Positions 1 to 7,356 of a stretch of DNA of 14,215 nucleotides are shown here, in pieces. Source of the stretch: Pseudomonadota bacterium (lineage in GTDB: Bacteria; Pseudomonadota; Alphaproteobacteria; Sphingomonadales; Sphingomonadaceae); assembly GCA_023418595.1 (NCBI GenBank), contig JAEZZI010000005.1, positions 1 to 14,215 on the forward strand, read 5' to 3'. Position 1 is the first letter of the stretch; every line of letters begins with the position of its first letter. Both the position numbers and the translations under genes were made by a program. The notes beneath the pieces were generated by a model. That model saw only the letters and a program-made list of their open reading frames with translations. It searched no databases and was not told where the DNA came from.

Positions 1-820
<820 letters not shown>

Positions 821-1009
821 GATGTTCCAAACCGGCCAGGCGGAATAACCTGATCGGCTCAGCTCATTTCAAGGAGCCAATTCCTGCACATCACATATAC
901 TGTGGATATGTAACGAGACATATGAACTGGCTTGTTGCTACCGAGCACCTGGCACCTTGAATGCCAGACCCGGAGCCGCCGCCCACATGTCCCTTCATCT
1001 AAATCACAA

Positions 1010-1020
1010 TGTCAAAGAGC
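1010..1020 (-). promoter_or_regulatory. boxA antitermination site in the rRNA leader
   Basis: On the minus strand the leader carries GCTCTTTGACA followed by TTGTGA. This matches the rrn boxA consensus (E. coli TGCTCTTTAACA) that recruits NusB-NusE to make rRNA transcription resist termination. It lies about 190 bases upstream of the 16S 5' end, inside the expected leader. The similarity to a -35 box (TTGACA) is coincidental, since no -10 follows at the right distance. Confidence 0.75.
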
Positions 1021-1129
1021 GCAAAAGACCGACGCCTTACCTAACCCCTTTTTGGTGGGGCGGTCTGGCGCCTGGTTTTCTGTGACCGTCTGGAGCACTC
1101 CGTTGTGGTGTGCCCCGCCGGTGAAAGGG

Positions 1130-1158
1130 TCTCTACGGATATGACCCCGACCGGTCAA
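1130..1158 (-). promoter_or_regulatory. Probable rRNA operon promoter
   Basis: Read on the minus strand, TTGACC (1158-1153) is followed 17 bases later by TAGAGA (1135-1130). A/T-rich tracts upstream (1170-1195, with TTTTTTGAAACAAAAG) resemble an UP element. Start of transcription would be near 1123, giving a leader of about 300 bases up to the 16S gene that contains boxA. The -10 is a weak match to TATAAT, so the assignment rests on spacing, position and the A/T tract. No gene is seen in 821-1414; the open frames there look non-coding. Confidence 0.55.
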
Positions 1159-1344
1159 CACCGCTTTGCACTTTTGTTTCAAAAAAGTTGGAAAAGCCCG
1201 GAAATGCGGGGTTTTGAGGTGGAACTTTTTCGGCGCTGCAACAACAGCCGTCCGAATCATTTCGCCTGCCAGATGCCGCCCGGCGCGTTCGTCACCGCCT
1301 GCGGCTGTGCTCAAAACCCAGTAAAACCGGGCAAATCGGCCGTC

Positions 1345-1416
1345 GAATCGATCGCCTCGAATCAATCACCCTGATTCGGACAACGATTCGGGCATTGATT
1401 CGTCCCGCGCCGATTC
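1345..1416. repeat. Cluster of six GANTC sites with 12-bp quasi-repeats
   Basis: GAATC or GATTC occurs at 1345, 1359, 1373, 1385, 1397 and 1412, with a seventh at 1254. The middle part is a near-tandem 12-bp repeat (GATTCGGACAAC, GATTCGGGCATT, GATTCG). Positions 1358-1364 and 1372-1378 form a 7-bp inverted repeat (CGAATCA/TGATTCG). GANTC is the target of the alphaproteobacterial methyltransferase CcrM. The cluster sits between the CBS-protein gene, whose stop codon it overlaps, and the rRNA promoter about 190 bases away. Confidence 0.8.
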
Positions 1417-1843
1417 ACGCGCTCTGGATGTAGCTGCGCATCGCATTCGCCTCGGCCTCGATCCGTTCGATCCGGTATTTGACCAGATCGCCGATCGACA
1501 CGACGCCGACCAGCCGCTCGCCGTCCACCACCGGCAAATGGCGAACCCGGCGCTGGGTCATCAGCGACAAGGCGGCGAGAATCGCGGTATCGGGATCGAC
1601 GGTGATCGCCGGCACGGTCATCAGCTCGGCGACGCGGCGCCCAAGCGCGGTCGCGCCTTCCTCTGCCAGGCAATAGAGAATGTCGCGTTCGGAAAAGATG
1701 CCGACCACCCGGTCGCCGTCCACCACCGGCATCGCGCCGATGCGCTTGTCGGCCAGGATGCGCGCCGCATCGCCGACGCTCATATCGGCACCGACCGTAA
1801 TGGTGTCGTGCCCCTTGCCGTCCAGGATTGCCGCGATCGTCAT
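1415..1843 (-). CDS. CBS-domain protein (tandem CBS pair)
   Basis: A 142-residue protein made almost entirely of two CBS motifs: residues ~8-62 (TITVGADMSVGDAARILAD...MPVVDGDRVVGIFSERDIL) and ~74-130 (ITVDPDTAILAALSLMTQRR...LPVVDGERLVGVVSIGDLV). A tandem pair forms a Bateman module that usually binds adenine nucleotides or similar ligands and senses energy state. No catalytic or membrane domain is attached, so the partner is unknown. The ATG at 1843 is preceded by AGGAG at a 7-base spacing, which supports the start. It is monocistronic by position: the next minus-strand unit downstream is the rRNA operon. Stand-alone proteins of this form are common in Alphaproteobacteria. The family is certain, the function is not known. 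Confidence 0.93.
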   Translation of the reverse strand: MTIAAILDGKGHDTITVGADMSVGDAARILADKRIGAMPVVDGDRVVGIFSERDILYCLAEEGATALGRRVAELMTVPAITVDPDTAILAALSLMTQRRVRHLPVVDGERLVGVVSIGDLVKYRIERIEAEANAMRSYIQSA

Positions 1844-1946
1844 CGTGCGTCTCCTATATATAGAGAAGGCCGCGACCGTTCGGGCCGGTATCGAACCAAC
1901 TCGTTAGCGCATTGAGATTCGCACAGCCCGCCCCCAATTGCAAAGC

Positions 1947-2255
1947 ATGACCAGCCCCAAACGCGCACTCGACGATCAGGAATACGCCGCCTTTGCCTGG
2001 GCGCGCTATCGCCGCATCCTGAAATGGATGGCGCTCGCCGCCGCGCTGGCTGGCATCGCGGGCGTCGGCATCCTGTGGGCCACGACCGATGCGCTGCATT
2101 GGCTGGTCGCGCTGGGCGCCTTCGTCGGCGTGTTCCTGACCGTCCTCATGGCCGCGGCGCTGATGGGACTGGTGTTCCTCAGTTCGGGCACCGGCCATGA
2201 CGAGAACGCCGCGCAGGTCGGCGACGCGGATCAGCGCGGTTGGCGCGACCGATAG
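1947..2255 (+). CDS. Small membrane protein with two predicted helices
   Basis: A 102-residue protein of unknown function. A basic N-terminus with an AWARYRRILKW motif is followed by two hydrophobic segments, about residues 27-46 (LKWMALAAALAGIAGVGILW) and 53-80 (LHWLVALGAFVGVFLTVLMAAALMGLVFLS), then a short acidic/polar tail. This predicts an inner-membrane hairpin protein. I chose the ATG at 1947; an in-frame TTG at 1938 would add three residues. No clear Shine-Dalgarno sequence is seen. It is transcribed divergently from the CBS gene and its last 25 bases overlap the 3' end of the convergent DUF4139 gene. It resembles short conserved hypothetical proteins of sphingomonads; I do not recognise a named family. 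Confidence 0.75.
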   Translation: MTSPKRALDDQEYAAFAWARYRRILKWMALAAALAGIAGVGILWATTDALHWLVALGAFVGVFLTVLMAAALMGLVFLSSGTGHDENAAQVGDADQRGWRDR

Positions 2256-3742
2256 GTCAGCGTCGCGCTGCCATTCGCCGGCACGCGCACGCGCCACAGA
2301 GTCTCGCCATCCTCGCGCGCCGGTCGCGCCGACGCGCGATCGATCCGCTCGGCGCCAGCGCGGGTCAGCACCGCTTCGTAATCGATTGGCCAGGGATTGG
2401 CGTTGGTCACGGTCAGTCGAAGCCGCGCTTCGCCCTCTTCATTGTCGATCACGTCCAATGCGGCGACGACACCCGGACCCGCCGCGACGCGCAACTTGAC
2501 ATCTTCGCCGACCGGAATGTCGTCCACCGACGCCTCGCCGATCAGGATCGGGCGGACACTGGTCTCCTCGAACAGCGCAACCGGCCCCGCGGGCAGCGGC
2601 AGGCCCAGACCGCTTTCCACCTTGTTCTCGCCGCGCAACTCCAGCCGCATCGGCTGCAACCGCGAGCCATAGAGTTCGGATTTGTAGACCGGGCGCAGCC
2701 GCACGCCCGCCTTGTCCATCAACGCGACCTGCTTTTGCGCCTTGGCCGCGACGGTCGTCGGCTGCGGCACGCGATAGAGTTTGAGGTCGCCCAAATCCTC
2801 CTGCCGCGCGATCCGCGACCCGGTGACGGTGATCGCCTCCATTGCAGGCGCAGGAGGGGCGGGTGGAGCTGGCGGCGCTGCTGCAAAATTGGGTACAATG
2901 TCACTGGTTCGTGACCTTGGCGCTTCGCGTTCCCGCCAGCATTTCAGCAACAGTCGCGCACCTTCCCTAATCTGCCGCGCATAATTGCTTGTGCGATTGG
3001 TTCGTCCCGCCACCACCTGAGCCTGCGCATTCGGATAACTGGTAACGTCGGTGCTCGCGAGCGTGATCCAGCCGAACATCCGCGCCGTCCCATCGCCCTG
3101 CATCGTCACGACATAATCGGCCTGCCAGTCAAAGCCGCCGGCCAGATAGGACAGCTGGATGGTGACCGTGCGCGCCACCGGCGACGTGGTTTCGATCGAC
3201 AGCGTCGGCTTGGCCGAAAGCCCCGGCGGCGCCGCGTCATAGACAATCGTCTCGTTCAGCCCCGAACAGCGCACCGCTTCGAACCCGTCCGCGGTTTCCA
3301 GCACCGCCGCGCCATCCGCGCCCGACCGGATCACCGCCTGCGCTTCTTGCATGCGACCGGCGGCATCGGTGCGGCGGATCGTCACCCGCCGCCCGAGCGA
3401 GCGATCGTAGAGGCTGCGCGGGGACAGCAGGTCGGCATCGAGATTCTTTTCGGTCACGTCCGACGGCAGCCCGGTGACGATCGCGCTTTCCGACAAGATG
3501 CCGCCCGACACGCCTTCGAAGCGAATGACTGCGGTCCCGGCCGGAATCGCGATCGTCCGCGTCTCGGTCACCAGCGCAAAGCCGTTCAGCCAGTTGCGGT
3601 TGATCGCATCGTCGCCACCACGATTCGGATCGCGATAGATGGTGATCGATGTCACCTCGGGCGCGTCGGATGTCACCACTTGCTGCGCGACGGCGGGCAT
3701 CGCCAGCGCCCCGGCCAGCACCGACAGGATCAGACGGCGCAT
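2231..3742 (-). CDS. DUF4139 secreted protein (second of a tandem pair)
   Basis: A 503-residue protein with a Sec signal peptide (MRRLILSVLAGALAMPAVAQ, cleavage about residue 20). It has a DUF4140-like N-terminal part and a DUF4139 domain, recognisable from LSYLAGGFDWQADYVV (198-212), GWITLASTDVTSYPNAQAQVVAG (224-246) and YRVPQPTTVAAKAQKQV (323-339). The family is periplasmic or surface-exposed and its biochemical role is unknown; relatives include MuiA-type mucoidy inhibitors. Between the two halves lies a Pro/Ala linker (290-300), then ITVTGSRIARQEDLGD (304-319), which resembles the N-terminal motif of sphingomonad TonB-dependent receptors. It starts 13 bases after the stop of its paralogue, so the two probably form an operon. 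Its 3' end overlaps the convergent small membrane gene by 25 bases. Confidence 0.88.
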   Translation of the reverse strand: MRRLILSVLAGALAMPAVAQQVVTSDAPEVTSITIYRDPNRGGDDAINRNWLNGFALVTETRTIAIPAGTAVIRFEGVSGGILSESAIVTGLPSDVTEKNLDADLLSPRSLYDRSLGRRVTIRRTDAAGRMQEAQAVIRSGADGAAVLETADGFEAVRCSGLNETIVYDAAPPGLSAKPTLSIETTSPVARTVTIQLSYLAGGFDWQADYVVTMQGDGTARMFGWITLASTDVTSYPNAQAQVVAGRTNRTSNYARQIREGARLLLKCWREREAPRSRTSDIVPNFAAAPPAPPAPPAPAMEAITVTGSRIARQEDLGDLKLYRVPQPTTVAAKAQKQVALMDKAGVRLRPVYKSELYGSRLQPMRLELRGENKVESGLGLPLPAGPVALFEETSVRPILIGEASVDDIPVGEDVKLRVAAGPGVVAALDVIDNEEGEARLRLTVTNANPWPIDYEAVLTRAGAERIDRASARPAREDGETLWRVRVPANGSATLTYRSRQPR

Positions 3743-3755
3743 CGCCCCGCCCGGA

Positions 3756-5168
3756 TCAGTAGCGTGTTTCGGTGACGACGGTCAGCACCGCCTCGCCATT
3801 GGCGGGCACCGGCACCTGCCATACGCGCTGGTCGGCACCGCGCCGTTCGCCGGTCAGCGTTTCGCTCACCACCCGCGTATCGGTCCACGCCCAATACAGG
3901 CCATCCTGCACCAGCTCGACCGTTACCGGCTCGCTGCGCGCATTGGTCAACGTGTAGCGCTGCGTCGTGCGCCAGCGATCTCCCGACAGCCGCTCGCGAT
4001 TCTCGACCACCGGGCGAACCCGCACGTCGAACGCATCGCCGGTGCGGATGGCGAGCGCCGACCCCATCGGGGTGTGGCCGATCGTGTTCTCGCCGATGAA
4101 TTGCGGCTGGCCCTGCGCATCGCGGACATAGACCCGCACCGTCCCCGCAGGCAGCGCATCGCCCAGCCCACCGCTGCGCGACGACCAGAAATTGAGCACG
4201 GTCGATGCGCTCGCCGGTTCGTCGAGACTCTGGAGCCAGTTGGAACGGAACTGATAGCCGCGCCGCGCGGGCACCGCGGCGACATTGAGGAAGCTCACCT
4301 GCTTCTGCTGGTTCGCCGCGACCGTCGTCGGCCTTTCGATGGGATAGAGATAGAAATCGCCCAGCCGCGCGCGGTCCGCGGTCTCGGTCCCTGCCTGGAC
4401 CAGCCCGCCGGGTTGCGGCCGGACCGGTCGCCCCATGCCGGGGCGCGGCTGCTGGCCGACGGTGGCCGGAACCCCCGCGACCATCACGATGTTGGCGTCA
4501 GGAAAGGCGGTGTCGCCCGAATTGTTGAGCGTGATCCAGCCCTGTACGTCGATCGCGCCCTTCGCCTCGTCGAACAGCGCGACATAATCGGCGCGCCAAC
4601 CCAGCCCGCTCGACAGATAGGACAGCGTCACCGGTCGCTCGCCTGTCCGCGCGCTGTCGAGCATCACGGATAGCGTGGGCCGCGCGCGCAGATTCGGCGG
4701 CAGGCTGGGATAGATTACCCGCACCGGCAGCCCGTCGTCGCGCAACACCTCGATCCGCCCGCCGATGTCGAGGACGACGCCGTTATTGGCGGCAAGCACC
4801 CGCGCCTGTTCGCGCGTCTCGGCACCCGTGCCGGGATTGGTGCGGACGATGGTGATCGTCTGGCCAACCGCCTTCTGCATCAGCGCGGCGGGGGACAGCA
4901 GGTCGTAATCGAAATTCTGTTCGACGATCTCGACCGCTTCGGCGGACAGCCGCACGGTTTCGGGCCGGATGTTTTCGGATACGTCGCGGAACTCCTGCCG
5001 GGTAATCCCGCTCGGCAGGTTCAGTAGCCGACTGTCCTGAACCAGCGTCGTGCCGTCGGAATAGATGGTCAGCGCGACATCGCCCTGCGCATTGCCGCCC
5101 GGAAGCGCATTCTGCGCCGACGCCATCCCCGGCGCCGCCACCAGTGCCAGCATCACCAAGCCCCGCAT
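3756..5168 (-). CDS. DUF4139 secreted protein (first of a tandem pair)
   Basis: A 470-residue protein starting at the ATG at 5168 (MRGLVMLALVAAPGMASAQ, a Sec signal peptide). The open frame continues upstream to 5309, but that extension is not signal-like. GGGAG lies 8 bases before this ATG. The DUF4139 features are LSYLSSGLGWRADYVALF, GWITLNNSGDTAFPDANIVMVAG and YPIERPTTVAANQQKQVSFL, which align well with the downstream paralogue. The proline-rich segment here (RPVRPQPGG) is short and lacks the VTGSRI motif. Likely periplasmic or outer-surface, of unknown function. It is the promoter-proximal member of a two-gene unit, and gene duplication followed by divergence is the simple explanation. 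Confidence 0.88.
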   Translation of the reverse strand: MRGLVMLALVAAPGMASAQNALPGGNAQGDVALTIYSDGTTLVQDSRLLNLPSGITRQEFRDVSENIRPETVRLSAEAVEIVEQNFDYDLLSPAALMQKAVGQTITIVRTNPGTGAETREQARVLAANNGVVLDIGGRIEVLRDDGLPVRVIYPSLPPNLRARPTLSVMLDSARTGERPVTLSYLSSGLGWRADYVALFDEAKGAIDVQGWITLNNSGDTAFPDANIVMVAGVPATVGQQPRPGMGRPVRPQPGGLVQAGTETADRARLGDFYLYPIERPTTVAANQQKQVSFLNVAAVPARRGYQFRSNWLQSLDEPASASTVLNFWSSRSGGLGDALPAGTVRVYVRDAQGQPQFIGENTIGHTPMGSALAIRTGDAFDVRVRPVVENRERLSGDRWRTTQRYTLTNARSEPVTVELVQDGLYWAWTDTRVVSETLTGERRGADQRVWQVPVPANGEAVLTVVTETRY

Positions 5169-5260
5169 ACCGCACGCTCCCGCTTGAGGTCTGCGCCAAC
5201 CTAACAGCTTGGTTCGGGTTGCGAAGGGGGAATCGGCTTTGCTTGGCAATGCTCTACCTC

Positions 5261-5336
5261 CGTTCGTTTCGAGCGAAGTCGAGAAACGCATTCCAACCGA
5301 CCGATGCACGTTTCTCGACCATGCTCGAAACGAACG
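5261..5336. repeat. REP-like palindromic element
   Basis: Two 28-base arms, 5261-5288 and 5309-5336, are inverted copies with only three mismatches, separated by 20 bases. The left arm begins CGTTCGTTTCGAGCGAAGTC and the right arm ends GCTCGAAACGAACG. Short palindromes with the core TTTCGAGCG...GAGAAACG are, from memory, scattered between genes in sphingomonad genomes. It lies between the DUF4139 pair (5' end) and the terminator of the DUF4167 gene. A partial copy occurs at 7314-7329. Confidence 0.8.
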
Positions 5337-5355
5337 GGCTTGCTTGAGCGAGTCG

Positions 5356-5391
5356 AATGAAAAAGGCCGGCGCCCATTCGGACACCGGCCT
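5356..5391 (-). terminator. Rho-independent terminator of the DUF4167 gene
   Basis: On the minus strand AGGCCGGTGTCC (5391-5380) pairs with GGGCGCCGGCCT (5375-5364) around a GAAT loop: a 12-bp stem with two G-U pairs. TTTT and then C follow directly. It starts 24 bases after the DUF4167 stop codon. Confidence 0.9.
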
Positions 5392-5414
5392 CATTTCATC
5401 CAGCGATCAAGCGA

Positions 5415-6197
5415 TCAGGCCGCGTCGGCGGCCACATCGCCTTCGTCGCGGGTCACGCGGCGACGGCGGCGGGGGCGCTCCTCCTCCGCGCTTGCATCGT
5501 TGTCGCTCGGCGACACCGACAAAGCGGGCGGCAGGATATTGGCGTCGAACCCGGCGTCGCCGCGATCGGAACCCTGATCTTCGACCTTGGCGCGCGGCGG
5601 GCGTCCGCGACGGCGGGCGGGAGCAGGCGCGTCGTCGCCAGCCGCTTCGGCCTGGGAGGGCGCGGCTTCGCGCGGCTGATCGTCACCTTCGCCACGGCGC
5701 GGACGGCGTGCGTCGCGCTGCGGGCGGTCGCCCCGATCGCCACGCGCTTCGCGATTGCCGCGGTCGTCGCGATCCTGACGCTCGCCGCGATTGCCGTCGC
5801 GTTCGCCGCGCTGCTGGCCGCGATCATCGTCGTCCATGTTCGAGATGTCGGTGTTGAAATCCTCGCCGCCGTCGTCGTCGCCGGCGTTCGAGAAATCGTC
5901 GCGACCACGGCGCTGGTTGCCCTGCTGCTCTTCCTGGCGTGCGCGATTGTCGCTCAGCACGCGGAAATAATGGTCGGCGAATTGCAGATAATATTCGGTG
6001 TTGACCCGGTCGCCCGCCATCTGGGCGTCACGCGCCAGGTTCTTGTATTTCTCCAGCAACTGGGGCGCGTTGCCGCGTGCCCGGCTGTCGATGCGGTTGC
6101 CGCTGTCGCCGCCACCGCGGCCTGCGTTGCCACCACCACCTTGCGGGCGCTGCCCGCCACGACCGCGACGGCGGCCGGCTTGACGATTGTTGATCAA
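5415..6197 (-). CDS. DUF4167 domain protein, low-complexity charged tail
   Basis: A 260-residue protein. The conserved DUF4167 block is at residues ~34-82 (RIDSRARGNAPQLLEKYKNLARDAQMAGDRVNTEYYLQFADHYFRVLSD). It is preceded by a Gly/Arg-rich RGG-like N-terminus (RRRGRGGQ) and followed by a long disordered Asp/Arg/Gly-rich region ending in basic patches (RPRRRRRV). RGG-like tracts suggest RNA binding, but no function is established that I know of. DUF4167 genes commonly follow prfA-prmC in Alphaproteobacteria, as here. The start is a TTG (6197) giving LINNRQAGRRRG, with a weak AAGG 5 bases upstream; no ATG is available in frame nearby. The 286-base gap from prmC and a strong terminator suggest its own transcript. 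Confidence 0.88.
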   Translation of the reverse strand: MINNRQAGRRRGRGGQRPQGGGGNAGRGGGDSGNRIDSRARGNAPQLLEKYKNLARDAQMAGDRVNTEYYLQFADHYFRVLSDNRARQEEQQGNQRRGRDDFSNAGDDDGGEDFNTDISNMDDDDRGQQRGERDGNRGERQDRDDRGNREARGDRGDRPQRDARRPRRGEGDDQPREAAPSQAEAAGDDAPAPARRRGRPPRAKVEDQGSDRGDAGFDANILPPALSVSPSDNDASAEEERPRRRRRVTRDEGDVAADAA

Positions 6198-6400
6198 GTT
6201 CGCCTTGTCCTAATCTTCAGAACGTCCTGTTCACCAGAACCCTTGGCCGGTGGCCGCCCTTGAAAGCGGCCAGCGGATGCGTGCCCCTCGACACGCCGAA
6301 CCGGTCAAACCGGGCCGACATGCCTGCGCGCCAGCGCCGCCGGACTGCAGCGGCTGCATGACATGGATCGGGTCAATCTGCGCGTTCTCAACGATTTAAG

Positions 6401-6442
6401 GAAGAAAACGCTTGCCCCAAGCCGGTTCTTAGCCGCTGGGGC
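6401..6442 (-). terminator. Possible terminator after prmC
   Basis: About 40 bases past the prmC stop, the minus strand carries GCCCCA (6442-6437) pairing with TGGGGC (6419-6414), extended inward by GC and GG pairs with small bulges. AAGCGTTTTCTTCC follows. The T-tract is imperfect. The rest of the 6198-6483 gap holds a 7-bp hairpin (6251-6257 with 6266-6272) in the presumed DUF4167 leader and no clear gene. Confidence 0.4.
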
Positions 6443-6483
6443 GATGATCGCCAAGCACAATATGCGCCGCCCATCGGGCTTTT

Positions 6484-7311
6484 TCAACCATATGTGGCGA
6501 TCAGGGCACGGGGTCGCCCGGCCAGATCGTGGCGACAGGCGACCGACGCGCCCTCCGCTTCGAGCAATGCCGAGACGGCGGCGCGCTGGGTGTGCCCGCT
6601 CTCGACAATCGCGACGCCGCCCGGCGCGACCAGCCCCGGCAATTGCGGCGCGATCCGCCGGTAATCGTCGAGTCCCTCCGGCCCCGCATAAAGCGCCGAT
6701 CCCGGCTCGTACCGCGCGACCTGAGCGTCGAGCACGGCGTCCGCCTCGACATAAGGCGGGTTGCACAGCACCAGATCGAACCGCGCATCGACGCCCGCCG
6801 CCCAGTCGCCCAGCCGAAATGCCGCCCTGCCCGGCGCGATCCGATCGCCATTTCGCTGCGCATAGGCGAGCGCATCTTCCGAAGCATCCACGCCCAGCCC
6901 GCTCGCCTCGGGCCACTCAGCCAGCGCCGCGAGCAACAACGTCCCCGGCCCGGTGCCCAGATCGAGGATGGTCGAAGGCGCCCTGCCCTCGAAATACGCG
7001 ACCGCCGCCTCGATCAGCGTCTCGCTGTCGACGCGCGGGATAAGGACGCCGGGTCCGACCTCCAGGTCGATCGTCCAGAATGCGCGGCTGCCGGTGATAT
7101 AGGCGACCGGCTCATGCGCCATCCGCCGCGCGAGCAGCGCGTCGAACGCAGGGGGCACGGCCTCGTCCATCCGCCCGAGCAGCATCGCCTCGCGCGAACA
7201 GCCCAGCGCGTGCGCCATCAGCAGTTCGGCATCAAGACGCGGGGTGTCGGATACGGCGGCGAGGCGGGTGCTTGCCTCGACCAGCGCCTGTCCCGTTGGC
7301 ACCCCTCTCAA
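6484..7311 (-). CDS. prmC: Peptide chain release factor N5-glutamine methyltransferase
   Basis: PrmC methylates the glutamine of the GGQ motif in release factors RF1 and RF2 using S-adenosylmethionine, which raises termination efficiency. The 275-residue protein has an N-terminal helical domain (VEASTRLAAVSDTPRLDAELLMAHAL), the linker PVAYITGSRAFWTIDLEVGPGVLIPRVDSE (68-97), the SAM-binding DLGTGPG (117-123) and the catalytic NPPY (184-187). Length is normal for the family. The start is unclear: TTG at 7311 is used here, but GTG at 7302 would serve equally and neither has a well-placed Shine-Dalgarno. A REP-derived sequence lies directly upstream and may have replaced the original ribosome binding site. 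The gene follows prfA, the gene for its substrate, by 45 bases, so the two are almost certainly co-transcribed. Confidence 0.95.
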   Translation of the reverse strand: MRGVPTGQALVEASTRLAAVSDTPRLDAELLMAHALGCSREAMLLGRMDEAVPPAFDALLARRMAHEPVAYITGSRAFWTIDLEVGPGVLIPRVDSETLIEAAVAYFEGRAPSTILDLGTGPGTLLLAALAEWPEASGLGVDASEDALAYAQRNGDRIAPGRAAFRLGDWAAGVDARFDLVLCNPPYVEADAVLDAQVARYEPGSALYAGPEGLDDYRRIAPQLPGLVAPGGVAIVESGHTQRAAVSALLEAEGASVACRHDLAGRPRALIATYG

Positions 7312-7313
7312 CC

Positions 7314-7329
7314 CGGTCGTTTCGAGCGA
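7314..7329 (+). repeat. Degenerate half of the REP-like element
   Basis: CGGTCGTTTCGAGCGA matches 15 of 16 bases of the left arm of the palindrome at 5261. The second arm is missing. It occupies part of the 45-base prfA-prmC gap, just ahead of the prmC start. Confidence 0.5.
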
Positions 7330-7356
7330 GAGCGGAAGGACGAGCCTCGCTGCACC

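Noticed and set aside
1010..1015. TTGACA as the -35 box of the rRNA promoter
   Set aside because: No -10 sequence follows at 16-18 bases and the surrounding GCTCTTTGACA is a boxA.
1012..1374. Open frames on both strands in the rRNA leader
   Set aside because: Composition and position fit non-coding rrn leader and promoter; no recognisable protein motifs.
1358..1378. CGAATCA/TGATTCG palindrome as the terminator of the CBS gene
   Set aside because: No T-tract follows on the minus strand; better explained as part of the GANTC repeat cluster.
1854..2297. Minus-strand frame overlapping the small membrane protein
   Set aside because: The plus-strand frame has two clean hydrophobic helices; the minus-strand one is low in hydrophobic structure and its C-terminal end reads through the tRNA-like fragment.
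3639..4673. Long plus-strand frame (344 codons) opposite a DUF4139 gene
   Set aside because: A high-GC shadow frame rich in Arg/His/Pro; the minus strand carries a signal peptide and family motifs.
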